This document shows positions 37,987 to 47,617 of a DNA stretch of 64,000 nt, in pieces. Under the pieces are notes generated by a model. The model was given only the letters and a program-made list of their open reading frames with translations. It was not told the DNA's origin and made no database searches. Within the stretch, counting starts at the first letter, position 1; each line of letters starts with the position of its first letter. The stretch comes from Lachnospiraceae bacterium (GTDB taxonomy: Bacteria; Bacillota; Clostridia; Lachnospirales; Lachnospiraceae). Where the stretch lies: the NCBI GenBank assembly GCA_902363835.1, contig CABJBM010000011.1, positions 1 through 64,000 on the forward strand, written 5' to 3'. A program made the position numbers and the translations under genes.

Positions 37987-38961
37987 TCACGCACTGTCCC
38001 CGACTTCTAACTTTGTTGGGAGATAAATTGTCATATTGTCCTTGCGGCCTTCCTGGATCTGTTCCAGCAAAAGCTTAATCGCCGTCTGCCATACGATATC
38101 AGGGAACATCCGGACCTTTGTGTAGGACGGCCATTTGGATTCCAGGGTCTCAATATCCTTATAAATGACCACTGCCACATCCTTTGGCACACGCAGCCCT
38201 GCATCCTGGAACGCTTCCAAAGCTCCTTCTGCCACTTCTTCGCTTCCCAAGAGCACCGCTTCCGGCAGACTGCCTGATTCCACCGCCTGTTTTGCCTGCT
38301 CATAGCCGCTTTCTCTGCTGATATCGCCTATGTAAAAATTCCCTTCCTCATAAAGGCCTCTCTGCTTAAAAGCCGTCCGGATTCCTTCCAGCCTCCTGTA
38401 GCCGATTTTTACCTGGCCCTCCTCATAAAGGCCTCCGATATAGCCGACGCTGCAGTACTTTTTCCGGTTCGTGAGATAATCCAGCATTTCATGGATCCCT
38501 TTGTTAAAGTCCATGACAATGCTGTCGTACTCATAATCCTTTGGATCCGAATTAATGAATACAATGGCATAGCTCTGCATCCGCAGAAACTCCATCTCTT
38601 CCTCAGAAAAAACACCGAAGGCCATGATACCGTCGTACTGTCCGGGCATGCTTTTATCCAGACGCTCAAACCGCACATCATTTTTCCCTGACATGGACTT
38701 TACGATCAAGTCCAGGGAGGAAAGTCTGATGTTGGTTCTGTCTTTCCGGATAATATGCCAGTCAGCCACTCCTATGACAATTCCTCTTTCTTTCTGCGCA
38801 TGACGCATCCTGGGTGGGACATATTTTAACTGGTGGGCAATTCTGAATATCCTTTTTTTCACTTCCGGACTCACCACAATGGTATCGTCCTGGTTCAGCA
38901 CCCTTGATACCGTTGCAATGGATACATCCGCAAGCTGCGAAATTTCTTTTATTGTAGCCAT
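37987..38961 (-). CDS. LacI-family transcriptional regulator
   Basis: 324 residues. The N-terminal helix-turn-helix TIKEISQLADVSIATVSRVLNQ is typical LacI, followed by a hinge and a periplasmic-binding-like effector domain (VIGVADWHI ... SVGYIGGLYEEG ... VYKDIETL). It heads the operon with phnD 47 bases downstream, so it is probably auto-regulating. LacI proteins mostly sense sugars or nucleosides, which fits a nucleotide-like substrate better than a phosphonate. Confidence 0.92.
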   Translation of the reverse strand: MATIKEISQLADVSIATVSRVLNQDDTIVVSPEVKKRIFRIAHQLKYVPPRMRHAQKERGIVIGVADWHIIRKDRTNIRLSSLDLIVKSMSGKNDVRFERLDKSMPGQYDGIMAFGVFSEEEMEFLRMQSYAIVFINSDPKDYEYDSIVMDFNKGIHEMLDYLTNRKKYCSVGYIGGLYEEGQVKIGYRRLEGIRTAFKQRGLYEEGNFYIGDISRESGYEQAKQAVESGSLPEAVLLGSEEVAEGALEAFQDAGLRVPKDVAVVIYKDIETLESKWPSYTKVRMFPDIVWQTAIKLLLEQIQEGRKDNMTIYLPTKLEVGDSA

Positions 38962-38988
38962 AATCTATATCCTCACCTTTCAATTTTC

Positions 38989-39017
38989 ATTATAATTGCA
39001 GTTTCTGCCACCGTCAA
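38989..39017 (-). promoter_or_regulatory. Promoter of the lacI-phn operon
   Basis: On the minus strand TTGACG (39012-39017) and TATAAT (38989-38994) with 17 bases between them, about 30 bases upstream of the start codon. Confidence 0.75.
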
Positions 39018-39024
39018 TAAGCAA

Positions 39025-39038
39025 AGTAAAATTTTACT
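39025..39038. promoter_or_regulatory. Palindrome upstream of the lacI-phn promoter
   Basis: AGTAAAATTTTACT is a perfect 14-base palindrome lying 8 bases before the -35 box. LacI-family operators usually have a central CG, which is absent, so a different regulator is possible. Confidence 0.4.
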
Positions 39039-39066
39039 AAATTTTTACTTCTCCATTACCATAAGT

Positions 39067-39126
39067 TAAAAAAAGGATGTCCCAGACGTATATTTCAAAG
39101 CAGCAAACATACTTGAGACATCCTTT
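39067..39126 (-). terminator. Terminator of topB
   Basis: On the minus strand AAAGGATGTC (39117-39126) pairs with GACATCCTTT (39072-39081 region) around a long A/T-rich loop, followed by a run of seven T. Confidence 0.8.
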
Positions 39127-39152
39127 CCTACGGGGAGGTCTTAAGAGACACG

Positions 39153-41357
39153 CTACTCCTCGTTTCCTCCCAGGTTCAGCTTTGCAAATGCATCTGCAAA
39201 TGCTGAATTAATGGGTTTATTCTCTTCCTTTTTTTGTTGATTCAAATATTTTGCCACATCCTTTTTGGATACCCCGGCCCCTTCCTTGGTCCGCCGTTCC
39301 TTAAAGGAAGAAAGCTTTTCCTTATAACCGCATCTGCAGACAAAGATCTGTGCGTCCCCTTTTCCCTTAAGCTCCAGCTTCTTATGGCAGACCGGGCATC
39401 TTGCGTTGCTGGTCCTGGAGACCACCTCCCGATGGCCGCACTCTCTGTCCTGGCAGACCAGCATTTCGCTGTTTTTGCCTTTGACTGCCAGCATCCGCTT
39501 GCCGCAGTCCGGGCATTTGTGATTGGTTAAATTGTCATGGTTAAAGCTGCCTTCTCCTGACTTAATCTGATGGATCAATTCCCCGGAATACTGCCTGATG
39601 TCCTTCATGAATGCAGCCCGTTTCAATTTTCCCCCTGCAATTTCAGAAAGCTTCATTTCCCATTCCGCCGTAAGCTCCGGTTTCTTTAAATCTTCAGGTA
39701 CAAGGGTAAGGAGCTGTCTGGCTTTGGAGGTGAGGTAAATATCCTTTCCCCGCTTTTCCAAAAGAAAACTGGAAAACAGCTTTTCAATGATATCCGCCCT
39801 TGTTGCTACGGTCCCAAGTCCCCCTGTTTCTCCCAGGGTCCTTGCCATGTCCTTATCCTTTGTTTCCATATAGGAAACCGGGTTTTCCATGGCAGATAGA
39901 AGGGTTGATTCCTGAAATGGTGCCGGAGGCTTTGTCTTTCCTTCGGTCATTGCAACCGTCAGCCCCAAAAGCCGGTCCCCTTTTTTCATGACAGGAAGAT
40001 TCTGTTCCTTTAATTCCTGCTCTTCGTCTTCCTCTTCCTGATTATCATAAACTTCCTTCCAGCCCTGGGCTTTCACAGTCTTTCCCCTGGCCACAAGCGT
40101 CTCTCCCCCTAAATCCAGAGTGATCTCTGTCTGTTCATATTCAAAGGGCGGATACAGCACTGCCAGGAATCGACGGACCACCAGATCATAGATCTTCCGC
40201 TCATCAACAGTCATATGGTCCAGCTGGACAAACTGTTCCGTAGGGATGATGGCATGATGATCCGTCACCTTTTTGTCGTTTACAAAGGAAGGTGACGCCT
40301 TGATTTTCTGGTTTACCAGCCGGCCGGCCAGCTTCCGGTAAGGTCCGACACCGCAGGCTTCAAGCCTTTCCTTTATGGAAGGAACAATGTCAGAGCTTAA
40401 ATAACGGGAATCCGTTCTGGGATAAGTCAGGACTTTGTGGTTTTCATAAAGCCTCTGCATGATGTTTAAAGTCTCTTTTGCAGAATAATTAAACCGGCGG
40501 TTCGCTTCTCTTTGAAGCTCCGTCAAATCATAAAGCTGGGGAGAATCGGTCTTCTTTGGGGTGCTTTTCACCTCCGTGATCACGCCTTCTTCCTGGGCTT
40601 TCATCTTATTAAAAAGGGATTCCACCCGGTCCTTGTCAAAGGAACGGAAGCTCTTTGATTTCTCATCCCTCCAGGTAAAGGAAAGGGCTGGACTGGTACA
40701 CTTGGCTGTAATTCCATAATAGGGCTTTGGAACAAAATTTTTGATTTCTTCTTCCCGCCTTGCAATAATAGCCAGAGTCGGGGTCTGTACCCGGCCGCAG
40801 CTTAAACTGGCGTTGTACTTGCATGTCAGCGCTCTGGTGGCGTTAATGCCCACCAGCCAGTCCGCCTCGGCACGGCACATGGCGGCATCGTAGAGATTAT
40901 CATACTCATGGCCATTTTTTAATTTTGCAAAGCCTTCTTTAATGGCCTTATCTGTAACAGAAGAGATCCACAGCCTTTTTATGGGCTTTTTATTCCCTGC
41001 CTTTTCCAGGATCAGCCTGGCTACAAGCTCCCCCTCCCGTCCGGCATCGGTGGCAATGATGATTTCCTCCACCTCTGTCCGGTGGATCTGGGCTTTTACC
41101 ACCCGGTACTGTTTCCCGGTCTGTTTAATGACTTCCAGCCGGAACTGGTCCGGCATCATGGGAAGATCCTCCATCTTCCATTCCTTATATTTAGGATCGT
41201 AATCTTCAGGATCAGCCAATGTAACCAAATGGCCCAGTCCCCAGGTGATCACATAGTTTGCCCCTTCTATGACTCCGTCATGATTTTTTGTACAATGAAG
41301 CACCCGGGCAATATCCCTGGCAACTGACGGTTTTTCTGCTATAATTAAAGATTTCAT
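39153..41357 (-). CDS. topB: DNA topoisomerase III
   Basis: 734 residues. The Toprim start SLIIAEKPSVARDIARVL and the acidic TDAGREGELVARL, the CRVQTPTLAI-type region (SCGRVQTPTLAII) and the catalytic tyrosine in LTYPRTDSRYLS are all present. The C-terminus carries two C4-type zinc ribbons (CPDCGKRM with CQDRECGH, and CPVCHKKL with CRCGYKEK). It is a type IA enzyme that decatenates DNA. The length is typical of the Firmicutes TopB. It is monocistronic. Confidence 0.95.
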   Translation of the reverse strand: MKSLIIAEKPSVARDIARVLHCTKNHDGVIEGANYVITWGLGHLVTLADPEDYDPKYKEWKMEDLPMMPDQFRLEVIKQTGKQYRVVKAQIHRTEVEEIIIATDAGREGELVARLILEKAGNKKPIKRLWISSVTDKAIKEGFAKLKNGHEYDNLYDAAMCRAEADWLVGINATRALTCKYNASLSCGRVQTPTLAIIARREEEIKNFVPKPYYGITAKCTSPALSFTWRDEKSKSFRSFDKDRVESLFNKMKAQEEGVITEVKSTPKKTDSPQLYDLTELQREANRRFNYSAKETLNIMQRLYENHKVLTYPRTDSRYLSSDIVPSIKERLEACGVGPYRKLAGRLVNQKIKASPSFVNDKKVTDHHAIIPTEQFVQLDHMTVDERKIYDLVVRRFLAVLYPPFEYEQTEITLDLGGETLVARGKTVKAQGWKEVYDNQEEEDEEQELKEQNLPVMKKGDRLLGLTVAMTEGKTKPPAPFQESTLLSAMENPVSYMETKDKDMARTLGETGGLGTVATRADIIEKLFSSFLLEKRGKDIYLTSKARQLLTLVPEDLKKPELTAEWEMKLSEIAGGKLKRAAFMKDIRQYSGELIHQIKSGEGSFNHDNLTNHKCPDCGKRMLAVKGKNSEMLVCQDRECGHREVVSRTSNARCPVCHKKLELKGKGDAQIFVCRCGYKEKLSSFKERRTKEGAGVSKKDVAKYLNQQKKEENKPINSAFADAFAKLNLGGNEE

Positions 41358-41718
41358 ATAATTCCTCCAAACTCAACTCTCTCCCAATTATAGCGTATTG
41401 TCCTTATTATTACAACTTTTACATTGTATCCGGACTTTTTATTTTCCCAGTCAATGGAATATTTGCAATCCGCTTTGCTGTTTGATTCGGTTAAATTCCC
41501 ATCAAAAAAGCCGGCCCTGTCATGCGGTAACAGGAGCGGCTTTTTTGCAGGAGTCATGATCCTTCACGGGTCAAATGAAGGATACAATCAGAGGGTTAGT
41601 CTGATGTTAGAATATTCACACGGAGTTAGCTTTAACTAACTGTAATAATATTAACATAAACCCTATTAAAATACAAGGGATTTTTTGAGAGTATTTCTCA
41701 TCATCTGAATCCTGTCCT
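41358..41718. other. Intergenic stretch with one hairpin
   Basis: Besides the hairpin listed below, the stretch has a short A/T-rich inverted repeat (GTTAGCTTTAACTAAC near 41625) and, near 41455-41496, a sequence resembling the msmE-msmF gap at 13310-13350 (shared CAATCCGC, TTGAT-CGGTTAAA). No gene is supported. Confidence 0.5.
41504..41546. terminator. Bidirectional hairpin upstream of topB
   Basis: AAAAAAGCCG (41504-41513) pairs with CGGCTTTTTT (41537-41546), with an inner stem CCTGT/ACAGG. It has A- and T-runs on both sides. The gene it would terminate on the minus strand is the GH2 gene, whose stop is about 170 bases away at 41719. Confidence 0.7.
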
Positions 41719-43395
41719 TTATTTATAATGCGGGTAGGAATGAAACAGCCTTTTGACTACATCATAAGACATCTTCCTTCTGCGGAACTCATCAACGATC
41801 CCCTTATTGTTCATGGTTCTGGGCCTGCTGCCGAACCATTCATCACTGACCCTGATATCGCAGAATTGCCAGATATAAATACCGCTGATCTCATGATGAT
41901 CCAATACGGCCCGGATCTGGTTCTCCAATGCTTTGGCCTGGTATTCCTCAGACCATTTGCACATGGTCTGGGACCGGTATCCATAAAGTGCTCCCGCACC
42001 GATTTCAGTCACAAGAAATGGTTTGTCCCTGCCGTCGCTCTCTGTCTGGACCCAATGGTAAATATCCTTTACATAATCTTCGGCAGGCGTATCATGGTAC
42101 CATTCCGGATATAAGTTGTAGGATACGATTTCCGGAAGTCCAAGACAGATGTCTGTTTTGAATTTACAGCTGGCAGAGGATCTTGGCCGGGTGTTATCCA
42201 GGCTTTTTATCAGATCATACTGCTTTTTATAGCAGTCATAGCCATATTCCGTATCACTGGCGCATTCATTTAAGATTCCCCATATGATAATGGACGGATG
42301 GTTATTATGGGCAGTGACCATTTCTTCAATGCAGCGTTCCGCCTGTTTTTCAAAATTTGGATTTTTCATCTGCTCCAGAGTCAGTCCTCTTGCATGATTT
42401 TCCTCCCATACCAGGATCCCCTGTTCATCGCATAAATCCAGAAAAAGCTCATCATTGGGATAATGAGACGTCCGGATGGAATTGGCGCCTAAATCCCTGG
42501 CAATCAGCAGATCCTGCTGCATGGCAGAAAAAGGAATGGCACATGCAAACATGGGATGATCTTCATGGCGGCAGAAACCCTTGATAAGAAGCTTTCTGCC
42601 ATTGAGAAGAATATTCTTTCCTTCCGTTTTGATCTCTCTGTACCCAATCCGGTCGATCAAATCGTCGATCTCCCTTCCTTTTTCGGTCAGGACCCCACGG
42701 ATTTCATAAAGCCTGGGCCTTTCCATTTCCCAGGTTTCCACCTCCCCGGGGGAAATATCTGCCTGAACCAGCTTTTCCTCTCCCGGGCCCAGTACGATCT
42801 TATCAATCATAACACGCCTTCCGTTAAGCTGGATTATGAGACCATACTCTTTTTCTTCCGCTGATAAATTATTTAATTTTACCCATACCTTGGTATTCCA
42901 GCCTTCGTCCAGCCGGACAGGCACTGCCTGAATATACTCAATAAAAGCATCACCAAGGGTTTCCAATACAACTCCTCTGTTAATTCCTCCATAGCTCATA
43001 TAGTCATTGGGCACGTGCAGCGCACTGTTTTCATGGAAGGAATTATCTGCATATACCTCTAATAAGTGATCCCCTTTGGCAACATTTTTCAGGATAAAAG
43101 AAAACGGAGTATAGGCATTGTAATGCTCGCCAATAACCCTGCCATCCAGGCATATTTTTGCGGTATGGCTCACGCCCTTAAATACCAGCCTGATATTTCC
43201 TTCTGCTTCCATTGTCCTTGAAAACAGTCCTGTTCCCCGGTAATTTGATAAACCCGGAATCGTTTCCCAGCAGCATGGGACAGCAACGGGGTATTTTTCA
43301 TCTTTATGCTCTCCCGAACACGGGAAAAAATTCCATAAGCTGCCGCTTAACTCCCGGGTTTTCCTGATTTTATTAGTTTGAAACGTTCTGATCAT
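41719..43395 (-). CDS. Beta-glucuronidase-like glycoside hydrolase, family 2
   Basis: 558 residues. N-terminal jelly roll (1-170), immunoglobulin-like domain (about 170-260) and TIM barrel. The acid/base Glu is in IWGILNECAS and the nucleophile Glu is in LVTEIGAGAL. The NxK motif that binds the C6 carboxylate of uronic acids in beta-glucuronidases appears as NNKG, which favours a glucuronide (or galacturonide) over a galactoside. No signal peptide. It is the last gene of an ABC-importer operon and follows the epimerase. Confidence 0.85.
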   Translation of the reverse strand: MIRTFQTNKIRKTRELSGSLWNFFPCSGEHKDEKYPVAVPCCWETIPGLSNYRGTGLFSRTMEAEGNIRLVFKGVSHTAKICLDGRVIGEHYNAYTPFSFILKNVAKGDHLLEVYADNSFHENSALHVPNDYMSYGGINRGVVLETLGDAFIEYIQAVPVRLDEGWNTKVWVKLNNLSAEEKEYGLIIQLNGRRVMIDKIVLGPGEEKLVQADISPGEVETWEMERPRLYEIRGVLTEKGREIDDLIDRIGYREIKTEGKNILLNGRKLLIKGFCRHEDHPMFACAIPFSAMQQDLLIARDLGANSIRTSHYPNDELFLDLCDEQGILVWEENHARGLTLEQMKNPNFEKQAERCIEEMVTAHNNHPSIIIWGILNECASDTEYGYDCYKKQYDLIKSLDNTRPRSSASCKFKTDICLGLPEIVSYNLYPEWYHDTPAEDYVKDIYHWVQTESDGRDKPFLVTEIGAGALYGYRSQTMCKWSEEYQAKALENQIRAVLDHHEISGIYIWQFCDIRVSDEWFGSRPRTMNNKGIVDEFRRRKMSYDVVKRLFHSYPHYK

Positions 43396-43421
43396 TTATT
43401 TACCTCTGTCTTGTCTCAGAT

Positions 43422-44297
43422 TTAATTTTCCTGCTGTTCCATGGCCTCAACAAGTCTTTTCACATAATTAATATCATTCTTCAGCTTTTCTTCTGAACTG
43501 CCCGCAGAAGAAAAATCCTCAAAGGTCAAAAATCCGTCATAGCCCACCTCTCTAAGAGCCTGAAAACACCTTTCAAAATCTGCATGCCCCTCCGTAAACG
43601 GTGCCCATGTGGGGACGTATTTTTCTTTTCCATCCATATCTTCTTTCACCCATTTGGCATTTTTTATGTGGACCTGATCCAGATATGGCCCTAAAATTTC
43701 AAAAGCCATCTTATATTCCTCAAAGCCTTCGTAGATCACATTTCCGGTATCATAGATCACGCCAATATAACGGGGATCAAACTGTGAGGCCAGACGGCAG
43801 GCTGCGCTTGCGCTGGGGGTAATGGTTTTCATATGCATTTCAAAATCAGCTTTAACCCCGTGCTTTTTCGCCAGCTCCTCAACCTGCTTAAATCCCTGTA
43901 CCGCCTCCTCAAATAATTCGCCGTAAGCCCGTTTCCCGTCATAGGATGGGGCATTGACCCTGATCCGTCCGCAGCCCATGGCCTTTGCAGCCACCATACA
44001 GCGTTCAATCCTGTCCCCGCTGTCCGAACATTTTAAATACGTTGCCAGCGCATGAATGCAGATGCCGTATTGGTCGGTGAGGGCTTTTATTTCTTCCGCC
44101 TTTTTATCAATGGTTTCAATGTCAATGGTGCAAAGATTATTTCTCCAATAAGAGGGCTTTTCCTTTAAAATTTCAGCATCCCCAGGAATATCTGCCACCC
44201 TCCAATCCACACCGTCATATCCCAATTCTTTCATGTTCCGCAATGCCTGTTCCGGAGTCATATCCGGCACACTCACTGTAAATAACGAATATTTCAT
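43422..44297 (-). CDS. Sugar phosphate isomerase/epimerase family protein (xylose isomerase-like TIM barrel)
   Basis: A 291-residue AP-endonuclease-2-like TIM barrel. Metal-binding patterns include VKADFEMHMKT, GVIYDTGN, QVHIKNAKW and FLTFEDFS. Members are keto-sugar epimerases, isomerases or inosose dehydratases. It lies between the permease and the GH2 enzyme and most likely processes the sugar acid the latter releases; the exact reaction cannot be told. Confidence 0.82.
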   Translation of the reverse strand: MKYSLFTVSVPDMTPEQALRNMKELGYDGVDWRVADIPGDAEILKEKPSYWRNNLCTIDIETIDKKAEEIKALTDQYGICIHALATYLKCSDSGDRIERCMVAAKAMGCGRIRVNAPSYDGKRAYGELFEEAVQGFKQVEELAKKHGVKADFEMHMKTITPSASAACRLASQFDPRYIGVIYDTGNVIYEGFEEYKMAFEILGPYLDQVHIKNAKWVKEDMDGKEKYVPTWAPFTEGHADFERCFQALREVGYDGFLTFEDFSSAGSSEEKLKNDINYVKRLVEAMEQQEN

Positions 44298-44312
44298 TAT
44301 TTCCCCTTTCTG

Positions 44313-45158
44313 TTACCCTTTGATACCCGAACTGGCGACCCCTTCCACGAAATATCTCTGAAGCAATATAAAGAGGATCAGCACCGGGATCAGCGCTACT
44401 GTGGCTGCTGCCATGATCTGTGCATAGTTAGAGGAATACTGGGTATTGAACATACGCAGCATCAGCTGTATGGTTTTCTTTTTCTGGGACGACAGATAAA
44501 TAAGAGGTCCCATAAAATCATTCCATTCAAAAGTAAAAGATGTAATACAAAGGGTTGCCACCGCTGGCCTGGACAAGGGAAGCATCAGCTTTGCCCATAT
44601 GCCGTACTCGCTTAACCCGTCAATTCTGGCCGCCTCTAACAGTTCCCCGGGAATGCCCATAAAAAACTGTCTCATGAGAAATACCCCCATGGCAGTAAAC
44701 GCATGCATCAATATGATACCAAGATGACTGTCAGTCAGCCCTAACCATGTCATAAGCTTATACTGGGGTACCATATAAACCTGCCATGGAATGGATATGG
44801 TCATTACATACAGCATAAACAGCGTATCCCTGCCCTTAAATTCCAGCTTTGCAAAAGCGTATGCTGCAAAGCTGGAGGTGATAATCTGAAGGACTGTCGT
44901 AAACAGTGTTAACTTTGCTGTATTTAAGAAACCGGTCAGAAGAGGCACCTTTTTCCATATCTCCAGGTAGTTTCCCCACTGGGGTTTAAGCGGAAGCCAC
45001 AGGATGGGAAAAGAAAACACATCTTTCTCCATTTTCAGGGATGCAGATATCATCCATGCAAAGGGGATCAGCATAACAACAGCCATTAGAATAAGAGCGG
45101 CATACATAAACACAGTCCTCCCTGCGGAAACAATCTCTTTTATTTGGTTCCTGCTCAT
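44313..45158 (-). CDS. Sugar ABC transporter permease, MalG type
   Basis: About 281 residues with six helices; the EAA loop is LEAARIDGLSEYGIWAKLMLPLSRPA. I start at ATG 45158: AAGGAGG lies 8 bases before it, over the stop of the previous gene, whereas the longer frame at 45200 would overlap that gene by 29 bases. Partner of the permease at 45172; no ATPase gene is present. Confidence 0.9.
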   Translation of the reverse strand: MSRNQIKEIVSAGRTVFMYAALILMAVVMLIPFAWMISASLKMEKDVFSFPILWLPLKPQWGNYLEIWKKVPLLTGFLNTAKLTLFTTVLQIITSSFAAYAFAKLEFKGRDTLFMLYVMTISIPWQVYMVPQYKLMTWLGLTDSHLGIILMHAFTAMGVFLMRQFFMGIPGELLEAARIDGLSEYGIWAKLMLPLSRPAVATLCITSFTFEWNDFMGPLIYLSSQKKKTIQLMLRMFNTQYSSNYAQIMAAATVALIPVLILFILLQRYFVEGVASSGIKG

Positions 45159-45171
45159 AAACGCTGCCTCC

Positions 45172-46086
45172 TTACAGATAGCTTGTAAATTTCTTTTCAC
45201 CCTTAAACTGGATGAGAGTTACCATCATGATAATTCCCAACAATACCATGGCAACAGCACTGGCATATCCGAATTTTGAGCTTATGAATGCACTGTTATA
45301 AATATGATAGGCCAGTACCTTGGTCGCCTCCCCGGGGCCGCCCTGGGTTGTGATATACATGGTATCATAGGATTTAAAAGTAGATACCATAAGCATCATC
45401 AGAATGAAAAAGGTGGTGGGCGTCACACTGGGCCAGGTAATATGTAAAAACTGTTTCCATTGATTCGCCCCGTCCAGGGACGCCGCTTCATACAATTCTC
45501 CGGAAACTCCCTGGAGCGCTGCCAAATAAACCACCATATAATATCCGGTGCTTTTCCAGACCGTAAGGCCGATGATAGTGGGCAGAGCCCACTTCGTAGA
45601 AGCTGCCCACCTGGGAGGCTTTAAGACCCCGACAGCCATGAGAATGCTGTTAACAGGCCCCCGGTCAGGATTAAACAGGGCCATCCATACAACGGCTACT
45701 GCCACAAGAGATGCCACATAGGGAAAGAAAAGAACGGAACGGAAAAACACACGCCCTTTTAACTGCTTGTTCATTAAAATCGCCAGGAACAATGCAAATG
45801 CCATGGTAACAGGCACCGTTACCAAAGTATAATACAATGTATTTTTAAGTGCAATCCAAAAACTGGAATCCTTTGTAAACATTGTTATAAAGTTTTTAAA
45901 TCCCACAAACCGGATGGGATTGCCGGAATCCCATTCACAAAAGCTTAAAAGCAGTGAAAATATAATGGGTATCAAGGTGAAAATTAAAAAACCGATCAAA
46001 TTTGGAAGAATAAAGGAATATGCCACCAAAGTCTTCTTTCTGGCTGGCAACCTTATGTTCTTGACCGGATAACGTTCCTTCCTCAT
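45172..46086 (-). CDS. Sugar ABC transporter permease, MalF type
   Basis: 304 residues with six helices and the EAA loop YEAASLDGANQWKQFLHITWPS. The basic N-terminus (RLPARKKTLVAY) is typical. It follows the binding-protein gene by 36 bases and is coupled to the next permease, whose ribosome site covers this stop codon. Confidence 0.92.
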   Translation of the reverse strand: MRKERYPVKNIRLPARKKTLVAYSFILPNLIGFLIFTLIPIIFSLLLSFCEWDSGNPIRFVGFKNFITMFTKDSSFWIALKNTLYYTLVTVPVTMAFALFLAILMNKQLKGRVFFRSVLFFPYVASLVAVAVVWMALFNPDRGPVNSILMAVGVLKPPRWAASTKWALPTIIGLTVWKSTGYYMVVYLAALQGVSGELYEAASLDGANQWKQFLHITWPSVTPTTFFILMMLMVSTFKSYDTMYITTQGGPGEATKVLAYHIYNSAFISSKFGYASAVAMVLLGIIMMVTLIQFKGEKKFTSYL

Positions 46087-46122
46087 AGATTCCCCCCTTC
46101 CAGGATAATGCCTTTTGGCTGC

Positions 46123-47412
46123 TTACTGTTTCTGCACTTCTGAGACTCTGTCATAAAGCTGTTTTAATCCTTCATCCACAGTAACACTTTTGGTCATGAT
46201 TGCACTATGCTGTTCCTGTAAAATATTATCAATTTCCTTTGTCAGCTTGTCCATGCGCTGCTCTACCATATATTTATCAACATCAATGTATTCCGACAGA
46301 TTTTCAGGTGCATTGGGGTATTTCTCATGCATGGAATCAAAGATCCCACTGATCTTCTCAGAGTTGTAACCCGGTACGATTCCGGTCTGGGCAAGAAGTC
46401 CGGCTCCTTCCTCTCCGCAAACACTGGTGATGAATTTCCATGCCTCTTGCGGATGCTTTCCATAGGCGCCGATGGCAACGGGGGTAACTCCTCCAATGGC
46501 ATTTGTATTGCCGATCCCCTCTTCATTGGGTATGCTGCAGCAGCCCCAGTTAAAATCTTTTACATTTTCAAGGCACATATTGATGAACCAGGAACCGATC
46601 TGGAGCATGGCTGTCTGCTGGTTGTAAAATACACCGGAATAATGGATATTGGAAGCCTTGAGGGCGCCGTAATCCTGAATAACTCCTTCATCCTGCATGG
46701 ATAACATTTCTTCATAATACGGCTTTAAATTCTTATAGCTTTCTTTATCCAGCTGATCAAATGCTTCGATTCTTCTTGCATAATTATAAATATTGCTGGG
46801 CCATGTATGTACGTGCGCACCGTATACCTTTTCATTCCCGGTTCCACTTGTCATTTTAGCAGCCAGTTCATGATATTCCTTCATGGTCATGCCATCCTCC
46901 GGATATGGAACCCCGGCCTCATCAAAAAGAACCTTGTTGTAGAATATCATGTTATTGTCTTTTCTGAATGGGACTCCATAGATCTTTCCATCCAGCTGCA
47001 GCTGGTCTATCAATCCTAAATAATGATCCTTGCTGAAGGAATCATCCTTTGCCATGAAATCATCCAGGGCAAGCACATGCCCCTGCAGGATCAGGGCGCT
47101 TAATGCCGGCGTCCCCTTTGTAAACACAACATCAAAATCCTGCTTTCCTCCAAGCTGCGTGGTTATGGTGTTATCATACTCGTCTGCGGAAAACTCAACC
47201 GGCTCTACTGTAATATTAGGATTTTCTTCCATAAAAGCATCAAACATGGTCTTATAATACTGGGTATTGGAATAATCCCAAAGAGCCACTTTAATGGTCA
47301 CCTTTTCATTTTCTCCGGTTTTCCCTGCAGGCTGGCTGCCGCTGCATCCTGTAATCCCCCCGGCTGCCATGATAATTGCCATGAAACCTGCTAATAACTG
47401 TTTCCTTCTCAT
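46123..47412 (-). CDS. Sugar-binding lipoprotein of an ABC importer
   Basis: 429 residues of the family-1 solute-binding type. The lipoprotein signal ends in GITGCSGS (Cys 23). The mature part shows VALWDYSNTQYYKTMFDAF and SWFINMCLENV, the ligand-contact regions of this group. With a glucuronidase in the operon the ligand is probably a glucuronide or related uronic-acid disaccharide. First gene of the operon and divergent from the AraC gene. Confidence 0.9.
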   Translation of the reverse strand: MRRKQLLAGFMAIIMAAGGITGCSGSQPAGKTGENEKVTIKVALWDYSNTQYYKTMFDAFMEENPNITVEPVEFSADEYDNTITTQLGGKQDFDVVFTKGTPALSALILQGHVLALDDFMAKDDSFSKDHYLGLIDQLQLDGKIYGVPFRKDNNMIFYNKVLFDEAGVPYPEDGMTMKEYHELAAKMTSGTGNEKVYGAHVHTWPSNIYNYARRIEAFDQLDKESYKNLKPYYEEMLSMQDEGVIQDYGALKASNIHYSGVFYNQQTAMLQIGSWFINMCLENVKDFNWGCCSIPNEEGIGNTNAIGGVTPVAIGAYGKHPQEAWKFITSVCGEEGAGLLAQTGIVPGYNSEKISGIFDSMHEKYPNAPENLSEYIDVDKYMVEQRMDKLTKEIDNILQEQHSAIMTKSVTVDEGLKQLYDRVSEVQKQ

Positions 47413-47617
47413 ACTTGTCCTCCTATTCCTGATACTCTCCTGTGACTTATCATTTTTTACATGATATCATATGCAAGCTTTTGAGATATTGGTTTTTATG
47501 CTATACTTATGTCATATTGTACTGAGTTTCATTGGTATATCCCCCTGTTTTTTATTTCAATTTACTTGCTTTTTATTTATATTGCATGCTTTATTTGCAG
47601 ATAGGAGGAGACTTATT

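Noticed and set aside
41424..41639. A 71-codon frame upstream of topB
   Set aside because: Crosses a bidirectional terminator and lacks a ribosome site.
45158..45200. Overlap of the two permease genes
   Set aside because: Disappears when the start with a good ribosome site (45158) is used.
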